Shown here piece by piece: positions 1-10,460 of a DNA stretch of 64,000 nt (position 1 is its first letter; each line of letters starts with the position of its first letter). A model generated the notes under the pieces. The model was given only the letters and a program-made list of their open reading frames with translations. It ran no database searches and was not told the DNA's origin. Made by a program: the position numbers and the translations under genes. This stretch comes from Hyperoodon ampullatus (taxonomy: Eukaryota; Chordata; Mammalia; Artiodactyla; Ziphiidae). The stretch lies in contig OX457064.1 of the NCBI GenBank assembly GCA_949752795.1, positions 104,509,454-104,573,453 of the forward strand, read 5' to 3'.

Positions 1-889
1 AGTTCATTCTCTATGTCTATGTCTTTATTCTTGCCTTGCCACTAGGTTCATCAGTACCATTTGTTTTTTTCTTAGGTTCCATATATATGTGTTAGCATTC
101 GGTAATTGATTTTCTCGTTCTGACTTACTTCACTCTGTATGACAGACTCTAGGTCCATCCACCTCACTACAACTAACTCAGTTTCATTTCTTTTTATGGC
201 TGAGTAATATTCCATTGTATATATGTGCCACATCTTCTTTACCCATTCATCTGTTGATGGACACTTAGGTTGCTTCCATGACCTGGTTATTGTAAATAGT
301 GCTGCATTGAACATTGTGGTACATGACTCTTTTTGAATTATGGTTTTCTCAGGGTATATGCCCAGTAGTGGGATTGCTGGGACATATGGTAGCTCTATTT
401 TTAGTGTTTTAAGGAACCTCCATACTGTTCTCCATAGTGGTTGTATCAATATGCATTCCCACCAACAGTGCAAGAGGGTTCCCTTTTCTCCACACCCTTT
501 CCAGCATTTATTGTTTCTAGATTTTTTGATGATGGCCATTCTGACCAGTGTGAGGTGATACCTCATTGTAGTTTTGATTTGCATTTCTCTAATAATTAGT
601 GATGTTGAGCAGCTTTTCATGTACCTCTTGGCCATTTGTATGTCTTCTTTGGTGAAATGTCTATTTAGGTCTTCCACCTATTTTTTCATTGAATTGTTTA
701 TCTTTTTGATATTGAGCTCCATGAGCTATTTGTATATTTTGGAGATTAATCCTTTGTCTGTTGTTTCATTTGCAAATATTTTCTCCTATTCTGAGGGTTG
801 TCTTTTCGTCTTGTTTATGGCCTTCTTTGCTGTGCAAAAGCTTTGAAGTTTAATTAGGTCCCATTTGTTTATTTTTGTTTTTATTTCTG
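1..889 (-). mobile_element. L1 (LINE-1) fragment, ORF2 3' part and start of 3' UTR
   Basis: On the minus strand this reads as the C-terminal part of L1 ORF2. The peptide motifs [18 protein letters not shown] and [11 protein letters not shown] recur in the other L1 copies of this window. The 3' UTR side runs off the left edge, so the element continues outside. A reading frame of about 200 codons survives over 72-677, but it has no start of its own and is only a piece of the reverse transcriptase ORF. It ends on the right where sequence of an older L1 begins. Confidence 0.9.
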
Positions 890-1160
890 TTTCATGTTCA
901 AATTGTTCCAAATTTGGTCAGTGGGAGCCTCTTTAACCTGATTGTTATCTTTTGATGTGTCCCATCGTTTTTGGGTATTTCCTATCCCTTACTTCCTATT
1001 TCTGTTACAATGATTCTGCCCCAAACCTGAAATCTGCCATATCTCCAAGCATCGCTGACTTCTTACAGCCGAGGATGATACTGAGACACCAAGATCTGGG
1101 CACTAGGTGTGCTCAGCTCTAATGGGAGGTCACAGCTCCCACCACCCAGGTGACACAGTG
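890..1160. mobile_element. Ancient L1M-like fragment
   Basis: The sequence resembles the mammalian-wide old L1 segment with 'ggtcagtgggagcc', 'atctccaag' and 'aagatctgggc.ctaggtgtgctc'. It is strongly diverged. The same family appears again near 55.7-57.1 kb. Subfamily and orientation were not assigned. Confidence 0.5.
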
Positions 1161-1800
1161 AGAAGTTAAATGTATGTTAATTTTTCTCTTTGGACTTTAA
1201 TTTGAGATGAACCACATCCACAGGGTGTTTATACCTGGTGACAGCCAGCACTCCTCAGTTGACTGTGGGGAGTCTCAAATGGCAGGCTCACAGGGAAGGC
1301 AGAGCCCTGTCTCCCTGAAGAATCTTCATGGGTCCCATACAGTCAATCAATTTTCCTGCCACCACACTGAGCCCAGGCTTACTTGAAGTGGGTGTGGAGG
1401 GAGACTCTTGGGATCTATGTAGGTGCTTAGAAAGACCTGAGGGTAACTTTTGGAATAGGAAGTGGAAATTTTTCCTTATTTGGGGACCGTTTCTAATGAA
1501 ACCCTACTTAGTGTGTCAGGAAGTGGAACACATCACTAGGGACCTTGGCTGTGGTGGGGGGGATCTTGGGCATCTGAACATTTAACAGTGGGAGATGTGA
1601 TTGTTCTGGAAGATGCCTGGGCACAGCTGTTAGTGACCCAGGATCATTCAACATTTGGAGACACGAAAAGAGCTGGTATCAGGTCCAGTGGGGCCCAGAT
1701 GGCTGAGGGAAACTAAAGACAGAGACTTCTTCCACAGAAGGGAAACAATGGGAGGAGTAGACCTCAGAGAGGCAAGAGGTCTTGGGATTGTTAAGAAAAG
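1161..1800. other. Unclassified intergenic stretch
   Basis: No repeat that I recognise and no credible coding frame. The longest frame here (86 codons, minus strand, 1648-1908) runs into the L1 tail that follows. Confidence 0.4.
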
Positions 1801-2306
1801 AATGTCCATTGACAGATGAATGGATAAAGAAGGTGTGGTATTGATATATATACACAGTGGAATACTACTCAGCCATAAAAAAGAATGAAATAATGCCATT
1901 AGCAGCAACTTGGATGGACCTAGAGATTACCATACTAAGTGAAGTAAACCAGACAGAGAAAGACAAATATCCTATATCGCTTGTATGTGGAATCTTAAAA
2001 AAAATGATACAATGAACTTATATACAAAATAGAAATTGACTCACAGACACAGAAAACAAAATTATGTTTACCAAAGGGGAAGGGGGGAATAAATTAGGAG
2101 TTTGGGATTAATATATACACACGACTGCATATAAAATAGAGAACCAACAAGAACATACTATGTAGCACAGGGAACTGTATTCAATATCTTGTAATAATCT
2201 ATAACGGAAAAGAATTCATATATATATATATATTTGAATCACTTTGCTGTACACCTGAAAGTAACACAGCACTGTAAATCAACTACATTTCAATTAAAAA
2301 AAAAAA
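1801..2306 (+). mobile_element. L1 3' end, 5'-truncated
   Basis: It begins inside the ORF2 tail ('aatgtccattgacagatga', then the [15 protein letters not shown] segment). It continues through the 3' UTR ending 'tcactttgctgtacacctga', then an A-rich tail at about 2296-2306. A short TA run at about 2219-2232 lies in the UTR. The target duplication is unclear because both flanks are A-rich. Confidence 0.9.
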
Positions 2307-2364
2307 GAACTCAGATTAGGAGATGGGAATGCAACAAGACCCAGTTACCGGAAGTGGGACCTAA

Positions 2365-2598
2365 GCTGGTAAGATGGCACAGTGGTTAAGCCCGAGGCTG
2401 GCTTCCTGCCCTTGAGCTCGGGCTCCACCTCTGTCGACGGCTGTGATCTAGGGCAGAGGGTGTAACCTCTCTGTGCCTCCATGACCTCGTCTGCAAACTG
2501 GGATCGTGAACCAGCCACACCACAGGGTCGTTGGGAGGGTGACATAACACAAGTTAAGGTTTAACCAGTGACAGACACAAATGTTAGCTGCTATTTTC
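2365..2598 (+). repeat. MIR SINE
   Basis: It has the classic MIR order: 'cacagtggttaag', a cysteine-tRNA-like region, 'taacctctctgtgcctc', 'ctcgtctgcaaactggga', and a 'gttgggagg' tail region. Divergence is typical of this ancient family. Confidence 0.85.
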
Positions 2599-3490
2599 CC
2601 TTAAGGACAAAGCAGAAAGCCAGTCATTGGAACCAAGGCCCGAGGTCAGGCCAAGTTTTCAGCCAGTTTGACTTGTTCTCTCTGCTTGGACGTTGAACTT
2701 GATCCAAGGCTTTGAGGAGAGTCAGGTGGGCAGGGGGCATGGTGGTGGCCGGGGAAGAAAACTCCCAATTTGGCAGCTGGAGCATGGAGTGTGTCTCAAA
2801 TTATCGCCTCTGCCAGGGGCAACGATGCTCCCTCGTTGGGAGACACGCAGTGCAAGTCCACCAGGCATGTGTCAGTTCCTCCATCATCTCGGATTGGACT
2901 TAGGGAGTCACGATGTTTTCTATTTCTTTGGAGACAAGGGAAAGCCACGCAAACTTGGCAAACAATAGCCAGTTCTGCAAGCCTCTTTCCTCCCCTCCCC
3001 ACCTCCCTTCCCTGAAAGCACTGGAGCAAAGGGAATGAGAGTCCATTGAAAAGCAAACTCACCTTTCAAGCACATAAAAAAGATCAAATGCAAGGGTGGG
3101 GGAGGAGAGGAGGAAGCGGACCAAACATCCATGCCTTAGAGAGACTTAAGAGGAATCCTAGGACTGAGCCATAAAAGTTTTATGGCATCCTAGGAATAGT
3201 TGAACATTTCCTTGTTTGTTGTGCTGAGATTTTATGAGCCAAACAGGCGACCTATAAAGCTTATTTTCCTTTGCTCTTCGATAGGTTTAATTAAGCTTGG
3301 ACTTGAGGCTTCAAGTTGTTTGAAAACTTGAGATTTACAACAAAACGACCCAAGTAACCTATATAACCAATGAAACAGGTAAGGACTGGATTGGTTACAT
3401 GGGCGTCCCCAATGGGCTAATAATTTGACACCCTTTCAAAGCAAAAATTTTAATGTTTTTCCTTAGCCGTCACTCAGAGCATGCTGAAAC
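2599..3490. other. Unclassified intergenic stretch
   Basis: No recognised element. Several overlapping short frames exist on both strands at about 2693-3132, but none resembles a known protein. Confidence 0.4.
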
Positions 3491-3809
3491 AAAAATCTTT
3501 AAGCTGTGTTTGGGCCTTCCCTGGTGGCGCAGTGGTTAAGAATCCACCTGCCAATGTAGGGGACATGGGTTTGAGCCCTGGTCCAGGAAGATCCCACATG
3601 CCGCGGAGCAACTAAGCCCATGCGCCACAACTACTGAGCCTGCGCTCTAGAGCCAGCGAGCCACAACTACTGAAGCCTGCGCGCCTAGAGCCCGTGCTCC
3701 GCAACAAAAGAAGCCCCGCTTGCCGCAACTAGAGAAAGCCCATGCACAGCAATGAAGACCCAATGCAGCCAAAAATAAATTAAAAAAAAAAAATCTTTAA
3801 GTTGTGTTT
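3491..3809 (+). mobile_element. CHR-type tRNA-Glu SINE, long form, with target-site duplication
   Basis: The SINE body is about 3512-3788, with head GCCTTCCCTGGTGGCGCAG. It has the longer internal module with repeated 'ctgagcctgcg' and 'gagcccgtgctccgcaac' segments and ends 'gcagccaaaaataaatt' plus A-tail. The flanks 'aaaaatctttaagctgtgttt' (3491-3511) and its copy at 3789-3809 differ by one C/T change, a long duplication typical of L1-driven insertion. It is about 100 bp shorter internally than the long copy near 17.8 kb. Confidence 0.95.
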
Positions 3810-4160
3810 ACACATCTTCTGTTGGACAGTGGTTACCACGGAGCACTGGATGGTAACTCATTCTCCTGAGGGTCAAGCCTGGTGAGCTCCCTGACTCGTG
3901 GTGCTGAAGGAAACTGCCCCCACCCCTCTATTTCCTCTGAATGACGTGATGGGTCCCCTGCCCACTAGAAGCTTCTGGTATGTTTAAATGAGCTATGGGC
4001 TTAGACTTGAACACTTGGGGTGAAGGCAGGCACAGAACACTCTCATTCTCTCCAAAGCACAAGTTACTACCGGACACCCAATCCCTCCAGCTCCACAGAG
4101 GCCTGCCCTTGACTCACGGCAGACTCTCTGTATCAATATGGCAACTGAAGCTGCCTCTGT

Positions 4161-4403
4161 CCCAACGATTTCTTTTTTTTCTTTTTTTTTTTTTTTTGTG
4201 GTACGCGGGACTTTCACTGTTGTGGCCTCTCCCATTGCAGAGCACAGGCTCCAGATGCGCAGGCCCAGTGGCCATGGCCCACGGGCCCAGCCGCTCCGCG
4301 GCATGTGGGATCTTCCTGGACCGGGGCACGAACCCGTGTCCCCTGCGTCAGCAGGCGGACTCTCAACCACTGCGCCACCAGGGAAGCCCCCAACGATTTC
4401 TTT
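4161..4403 (-). mobile_element. CHR-type SINE, short form, with target-site duplication
   Basis: Antisense SINE body at 4176-4388, with poly-T at the left and 'caccagggaagcccc' at the right. The duplication 'cccaacgatttcttt' occurs at 4161-4175 and 4389-4403. All the overlapping 70-150 codon frames here are artefacts of the SINE body. Confidence 0.95.
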
Positions 4404-4659
4404 ATGCGTGGAATTTCTCCAAGAGGCATGAAAAATAAGTAACTACATTACAACTTAGTCTTAGTCTTTTCTTCTCTGTGTCCATTGTGTTTGATTAGTC
4501 TTCAGCTCCGGGTCCAAATTTTATTAGGTTAGAACGTCTGTGGGCTGTTCAGCTTCCAGCAACCTTTTAGACAGGCCATTTAAAGATTAGTGGGATACCA
4601 TCCATAAAAATCACTGGCGTTGCCTCTTTGGATGAGGAACAAGAAATAGTCAAGATTTT

Positions 4660-4795
4660 CCAGTTCAAGTTCTTCATTTTACACATGGGAAAAGCGAGGC
4701 CCCCAAAGATACAGTGACTGGTGCAAAGCTGCTCCATTTCCTGCAGAAGACCTGGGTCTAGAAGCTGGCTGTCCTGAATCTCACTTCTGCTTTCG
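4660..4795 (-). repeat. MIR fragment
   Basis: Antisense MIR pattern: 'ttcattttacacatgggaaa', 'gaggcccccaaagata', 'gacctgggtctagaa'. Diverged. Confidence 0.65.
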
Positions 4796-4834
4796 TTCCA
4801 TACGTGTCAGGGATGCACATTTTTAATTATTTCA

Positions 4835-5035
4835 TTAAGCAGATACAGTCAGCACTAAAATTTGCACCAGGTCCCATGTTAGCAAGTATTAGCACTAGTC
4901 AAGTCAGTGCTATTATTATCCCCATGCCATAGAGGAGGCGCCCGAGAAAGGCTATTGACTTGCAAGGTCAGAGTTTGTAAAAGGCTGTGTGCCCTGAGAA
5001 CACAGCAGATCTACCCCAGAGTCCGTGCTCCAACT
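4835..5035 (-). repeat. MIR fragment
   Basis: A second antisense MIR directly after the first: 'gtgctattattatccccatg', then the 'gaggcgcccgagaaa' and 'ccagagtccgtgctc' end. Confidence 0.7.
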
Positions 5036-5719
5036 GTCCCCCATTCTCTGTCATCTCCACTGTTCCACGCTACAAGCAGGTATATAGGTGTCGGCCCTTG
5101 TCACAAATTCCAAATGAGATATAATATCTCCACCTGGAAAGACAGACCTTAGCTCAACAGGCAACATCAAATTAAGGTTTGACTACGTATCAGCTCGAAA
5201 GTTACTTTTCAGGAATGGTTTTCTTTCCAATGTTGAGATCCTTTGAGGATCTCAAAAAACATCATTTCTTTCTCCTCATTGTGGCCTTGTGGCCCGAAGG
5301 AATGGTAATGTGTTTATCTTCCGTGTCTTAATTATTCAAAGGGTTATGGAAAGAGAGAACTAGGCTGTTTTCCCATGCAAATCTCAGCCAGGAGAGTTCT
5401 TTTTCCCCCTTTGATATAGAAAGCAAAGCAAGAAACATAATAATTCTTAAAGATGACTCACACCTGCTAAGATTCCTGTGTTATGGGCAAATATCAAAGC
5501 CACCAGATACTTTGGCTGCTTTTGGCTTTCTCAGCTATTTTGTGATAGAATGGAGGGGAATGATGTGAAGAGAGTCATCCGATTTGAGGTCGGAGTGAAG
5601 GTAAGTATTTATCTTAAATCAGTCAGAAAAATCCTATAGTTCTTTAGGGGTCAATCAGCACTATTAATGAAAAGGCGAGGTGAATACACAATGAGAACTA
5701 ATGGGTCCTTTTAAAGTTT
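5036..5719. other. Unclassified intergenic stretch
   Basis: Nothing recognised. No plausible gene. Confidence 0.4.
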
Positions 5720-5820
5720 CACCTGGGATTTAACCCACAATCTGCCACTCTTGGGCTATGTGAACGTGGTCAAAGTCAGAGCATTTTTTGGCCTAGACTC
5801 TAGAAAATGGACTTATTCTG
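5720..5820 (+). repeat. MIR fragment
   Basis: Core MIR-like order 'gggatttaacccacaatctg', 'gccactcttgggctatgtga' and a downstream 'gaaaatgga'. Short and diverged. Confidence 0.5.
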
Positions 5821-6574
5821 AATGAACATGACTATGTTTTGGGGTTGACGTCGGGACACGTGCCTGGGAGCTAAGTGAGAGAGAGATGAGTGTTGGGGGG
5901 AAGGTAGCACGGTCCTTCTTGCAGGGGAGAGGAGGCTCCAATGGGGAACTCACATGGCAGCTCAGGGGGTGGACAGGTGGTGGGCCATCTTAGCCTGGCG
6001 AGGAAAGGGCTGTCATGTCAGCAGAGTGCCAGCCTCTGGGACTTTGGTAGAGGAGGGTGCAAGTCACCCGTGCCTCTGATTTTGGCCATGAGAACGGTAA
6101 CTGGAAGCGATGAACAAAGTCAGTTAAGAATATTCACGAGTCCGTGAGAAAAGACCCCTTACAGAAGGCTAAAGGTGCACAACGTGTGAAAAAAATCCTC
6201 AAATCATTGTAGAGACAGTTGGTGACAATTGAAAATGTCCCATCATAACCAAACTACAAATTTCAGCCACAAATAGAAATGCTAAGTAAGGGGTACAGTG
6301 GAGAAGGCATAGAAGAGTCGAGAGAGATGGGAACAAGCGCAGGGGAGGGGAAAGGAACTACGTCGGAGGGAGACGGAGGAATGGAAAACTCGACTAATGA
6401 GGCCCTCGAGGTGAGCTTCCCCCCCAGCTCCACTGGGAATTGGGATTTACTCTTGAAATGGTTTTGGGAGAAAGGGCTCGGACTTGTGGGGAGAGCATCA
6501 GGGCAAGTTTACTGAGCTTATCAAAGGGGATGTCTCTGCTTATCCTCCCTGGGAATGAACCCTGGAGTATTTGT
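5821..6574. other. Unclassified intergenic stretch, purine-rich in part
   Basis: The region around 6280-6400 is rich in GA/GGA. No repeat family or gene recognised. A 208-codon frame starting at 6440 is mostly a read-through of the LTR that follows and is not considered a gene. Confidence 0.4.
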
Positions 6575-6970
6575 CAGCTGGGGCTGCCATCACTAATAGC
6601 ACAGAACTTAAACATCAGCACTTTATGTGTTCACGGCTCTGGAGGCTGGAAGCCCACAGTGAAGTTATCAGCCGGGTCGGTTCCCCCAGAGGCCTCTCTC
6701 CTTGGCTTGCAGATGGCCATCTCCTCATCAGGTCCTCACAGAGACGTCCCTCTTTACACAACATTCCTGGCTCTCTTTCTGTGTGTCCAAATGTCCTCTT
6801 CTTATAAGGACACCAGTCAGACTCGATTATCAACCACACTCAGGACATCATTTTGCCTTAAACACCTCTTTCAAGGCCCTATTTCCAAATACAGTGGTGT
6901 TCTGAGGCGCTGGGGGTTAAAACTTCAACATAGGAATTTGGAGGGGGCGGATACAACTCAGCCCATGACC
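6575..6970 (-). mobile_element. ERVL-MaLR LTR (MLT1/MST type), antisense
   Basis: Reads as the reverse complement of an MaLR LTR: 'gggctgccat', 'ggctctggaggctggaagcc', 'cttggcttgcagatggcc', 'cttcttataaggacacca', 'aaggccctatttccaaatac', 'ggggttaaaacttcaacat', ending near 'actcagcccatgac'. It looks like a solo LTR, as I see no internal MaLR sequence next to it. Confidence 0.8.
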
Positions 6971-7915
6971 CCCAGGAAAGAGGGAGAACAGATACTGCGA
7001 TATACAAGTAAAAGAGGAAGGCTTGTGACTGGTGCTGAAGGAAAACAAAGTATCCATAAAATATAAGACAGAGAATAAAAAATCATCTAAACAATACAGT
7101 TCTCTTACTGTGATTAAGGCTTCTTTTGGCTCTGGCACCTTCAAAGACTATAGACTCCGATGATGAAAACTCAGAAAGAATGCCAAACATGGCTTGAATC
7201 AACACCCCTCATTTATTTCCCACTTAGCTTCACCAGAGGAGTCACTCTCCATGACAGGTAGGCATCTTATGGTCAAAAAGATTTGTGGTAGGTTATGAAA
7301 ACATGAGGGGATTATGTTCTAGTATCAGTGGTAGCCAGACTGGAATTATTGCATCTTGACGTGGTGCATGGTGATGTCTCAGTAGGCTGAGCAAAAATTA
7401 AACTCCAAGTGTTATACAGAGAAAACACTTGTCATAGTTCCCTGCTGAACACTGTTGTCTGACCCAGGCCTGGACATCACAATTTTACATGCTGGGGAGC
7501 CCCCTGGCTTTAGCCAAGACCCTGTCTTTCTGGAAGTAATGTTTGCTAACAGGCTCACGTTCAGGACACTCGTGTGTTTGTCTTGTGGGCCGTTAGCTGT
7601 ATTTGGATGGGCAGGATGGAGGCTTGTCTTAAGAAGCTTCCCTCTCATCCTTCTGCTGCCTGCACCTGCCAGGTCTTACCTGCATCTGCCAGCTAGCTCT
7701 CTGCCTCAGAGACTCCTCAGTCATCTCTTGTCCTGAAGTCTGAACGTTTGTTAAAAGTAGGTGTAGCAGGTGCGTGATAGTTCAAACAGGTTTGTGTGCA
7801 TAATTCCCTTCAACTTAGCTAAGGCAAGGTCCATGGCCAGAAACAAGAGTTTCTGGCACTTGGTGTTTTGCAAGTAACTGGAGTCTGGTGTACTGTCAGG
7901 AGAGAGACTGTAAAT
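6971..7915. other. Unclassified intergenic stretch
   Basis: No recognised repeat or gene. The 93-codon frame at 7455-7736 has no recognisable domain. Confidence 0.4.
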
Positions 7916-8187
7916 GGAACCAAAACAGCTCCACGTCCTTGTTTTTTGTTTCATTTATTTTCTCTATTGTTTTCCTGTTTTGAATTGCCTTGATTTCTGC
8001 TCTTAGAGTCATTCTATCCTTCCGTTGGGTTTATTTTGCTCTTCTTTTTCTAGTTTTTTGAAGTGGGAGGTTATATTATTGATTTGAGACTTTTCCTCTT
8101 TTCTGATACAGACATTCGTGCCGTTAATGTCCCCTCTACTATTACTTTAGCTGTGCCCCACTAATTTTGATTTGTTCCCTTTTCTTT

Positions 8188-8453
8188 CAGTTCAATGTAT
8201 TTTATTTTATTTTTTTTAATTTTTATTTATTTATTTATTTTTTTGCGGTACGCGGGCCTCTCACTGTTGTGGCCTCTCCCGTTGTGGAGCACAGGCTCCG
8301 GACGCGCAGGCTCAGCGGTCATGGCTCACAGGCCCAGCCGCTCCACGGCATGTGGGATCCTCCCAGACCGGGGCACGAACCCGTGTCCCCTGCATCGGCA
8401 GGCGGACTCTCAACCACTGCGCCACCAGGGAAGCCCCAGTTCAATGTATTTTA
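8188..8453 (-). mobile_element. CHR-type SINE, short form, inside the L1M
   Basis: Body 8205-8436, antisense. The duplication 'cagttcaatgtatttta' is perfect at 8188-8204 and 8437-8453, so the L1M sequence rejoins cleanly on both sides. Confidence 0.95.
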
Positions 8454-8640
8454 AAATAATTTCCTTGAGACTTCCTTTTCACCCAAGGATTATTTAGAGG
8501 TGTGCCATTTAGCTTCCGAGTATTTGGAGATTTTCCTTTTATCTGTCTGATATTTTTTTCTAGTTTGATTTCATTGTGGTCAGAGAACCCAGTCTATGAC
8601 TTCACTTCCTCTAATTTTGTGAGGTTTGTTTTACAGCTCA

Positions 8641-8919
8641 GGACAAGGTCTATTTTTTTTCTTTTTTTAGTTTTATTATTTGGCTGCATCAGGTCTTAGT
8701 GTGGCATGTGGGATCTTTAGTTGCAGTGCATGCACTCTTTGATGTGGCGTGCGGGCTTCTCTAGTTGTGGTGTGCAGTCTCATTAGTTGTGGCACGGGGG
8801 CTTAGTTGCCATGTGGTGTGTGGGATCCTAGTTCCTCAACCAGGAATCAAGCTCACGTCTCCTACATTGGAAGGTGGATTCTTAACCACTGGACCACCAG
8901 GGAAGTCCCGGATAAGGTC
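8641..8919 (-). mobile_element. CHR-type SINE, divergent longer form, inside the L1M
   Basis: Body about 8651-8909, ending 'ccaccagggaagtcccgg'. It is more diverged than the other copies ('tggctgcatcaggtcttagt' tail module). A candidate duplication, ggacaaggtc (8641-8650) and ggataaggtc (8910-8919), has one mismatch. The divergence suggests an older SINE subfamily. Confidence 0.85.
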
Positions 8920-10460
8920 ATTTTAGTACATTTTTTTCATGGACACTTGAAAAGAATATGTATTCTACTGTTATTGGATGGAGTATTATATAAATGTTGA
9001 TTGGATCTTGTTGCTTGATGGTGTTGTTGAGTTCTTCTGTATCTTTCCTGGTTTTCTGTCTAGTTATGTCAATTGTTGAGAGATGGGTGTTGCAGTCTTC
9101 AACTATAATTATAGATTTATCTATTTCTCCTTTAGTTCTATCAGTTTTTGCTTCACATATTTTGCAGCTCTGTTGTTTGATGCCTACACAATTAGGATTG
9201 ATATGTCTTCTTGGTAGATTGACCCTTTTACTGTTGTATAATGTCTCTTTCTGTCATTAATTTTGTTTTGTCTGAAGTTTACTAATATCTGATATTAATA
9301 TAGAGACTCCTGATTTCTTTTGATTAATGATTGCATAGTACATCTTCTTTCATTCTTTTACTTTCAACTTGCCTGCATGTTGATATTTGAAGTGAGTTTA
9401 TTGCAGACAACATATAGCTGGGTAATGTTTTTTTTTTAATCCACTGCCAACTTCTTTCTTTAAACTGTTATATTTAGAGCATTTACATTTGAGTCATTAT
9501 TGATATGTTAGGGCATAAGCTTGCCCTTTTATTTTTGTTTTTCATTTGTGCTCTTTGTTTTTCATTTCTCTGTTTTCATTTTCCTGCCTTCCAATGGGTT
9601 TACTGAATTTTTTTTTTGATTTCATTTTGATATATCTATGATGTTTTTGAGTGTAACAATTTATATAGGTTTTTAGTGGTTGTTTAGGTATTGCATTATA
9701 TATATATATAAAGCTTGTCACCTGTATTGGAGTCATCATATTACCAGGTTGAATGTATTTATCCTGTTTTGTGTGTTTCCAGGAACTGTGGTTTGGTGTC
9801 TGCCATTAATTTTAGAAATTTCTCTGCCATATTACTTCAAATATTTCTTCTGCTCCCTTTTCTCCTCTTCCAGAATTCCAATTATGTTTATTTATTTATT
9901 TATTTTTCTCTATTAGGTGAGAAAGAAGGCTGGAGGGGGTTGGAGTGGGAAGAATTCTCTTCCACCTTCTGGGATAAATTTCTGACAAATTTTTTTCCCC
10001 TAAAGTAGGCTTTTGTTGTGAAACCAGTCTGGGCATATTTTGCAATGTTTACTCCTCTCCCCCTGTCAGAGCTGTGAGGGGAACTTTCTCAAATCTTCTC
10101 TGTGAGAACCCGGTGAAGTTTCTGGAGGAAAAGCCCATGAAAGTGTGGCTGCACCTCCCTCCAAGCTTCAGCCCAAAGGAGTTTCTTATGCTTATGCCAG
10201 TAACGCTCAGCCTCCAGCAATCCATCAGAATTATCACTTAGGTGTTCTGCCAGTTTATGGCTGCAGGTAACGGATCTCAGCTGTGACTCTCTGTATCCAC
10301 AGATTTGGAGGAGGGGGAGTTTTCTCTGCCACTTCAGTTCTCTAATGGGTCCAGTAAAAATCACTGATTTTTCAGTATGTCCAGCCTTTTCTGGTTATAA
10401 GGACAAAAGTGACGACTTCCAAGCTCTTTACATACTTGATCTGAGTCTGGAAGTCTTTCA

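Larger units (their letters stand above)
7916..10460 (-). mobile_element. Ancient L1M element, ORF2 endonuclease part and upstream region, interrupted
   Basis: Antisense ORF2 of an old L1. Reading right to left gives the endonuclease region ('ttctatcagtttttgcttca', 'caactataattatagattta') and then the 'cattgtggtcagagaaccca' segment. From about 9.9 to 10.46 kb it resembles the region upstream of ORF2 ('ctggaggaaaagcccatgaa', 'cttccaagctctttacatac'). Many stops and indels are present. Two CHR SINEs are inserted (8205-8436 and 8651-8909). TTTA-type simple repeats flank parts of it. Confidence 0.8.

Noticed and set aside
72..677. 201-codon minus-strand frame
   Set aside because: It is the C-terminal part of L1 ORF2, annotated as L1 and not as a host gene.
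3520..3560. tRNA gene signal (A box and B box) in the SINEs
   Set aside because: The boxes belong to the tRNA-derived SINE head. The downstream sequence does not fold as a full tRNA, so no functional tRNA gene is called.
4138..4438. Open frames of 97-147 codons over SINE copies, with recurring peptides such as GPSRSAACGI or LSTTAPPGKP
   Set aside because: The same peptides recur at nearly every CHR SINE in the window. They are translations of the SINE body, not genes.
6440..7066. 208-codon plus-strand frame
   Set aside because: It runs through an antisense MaLR LTR, and the peptide matches nothing I know.
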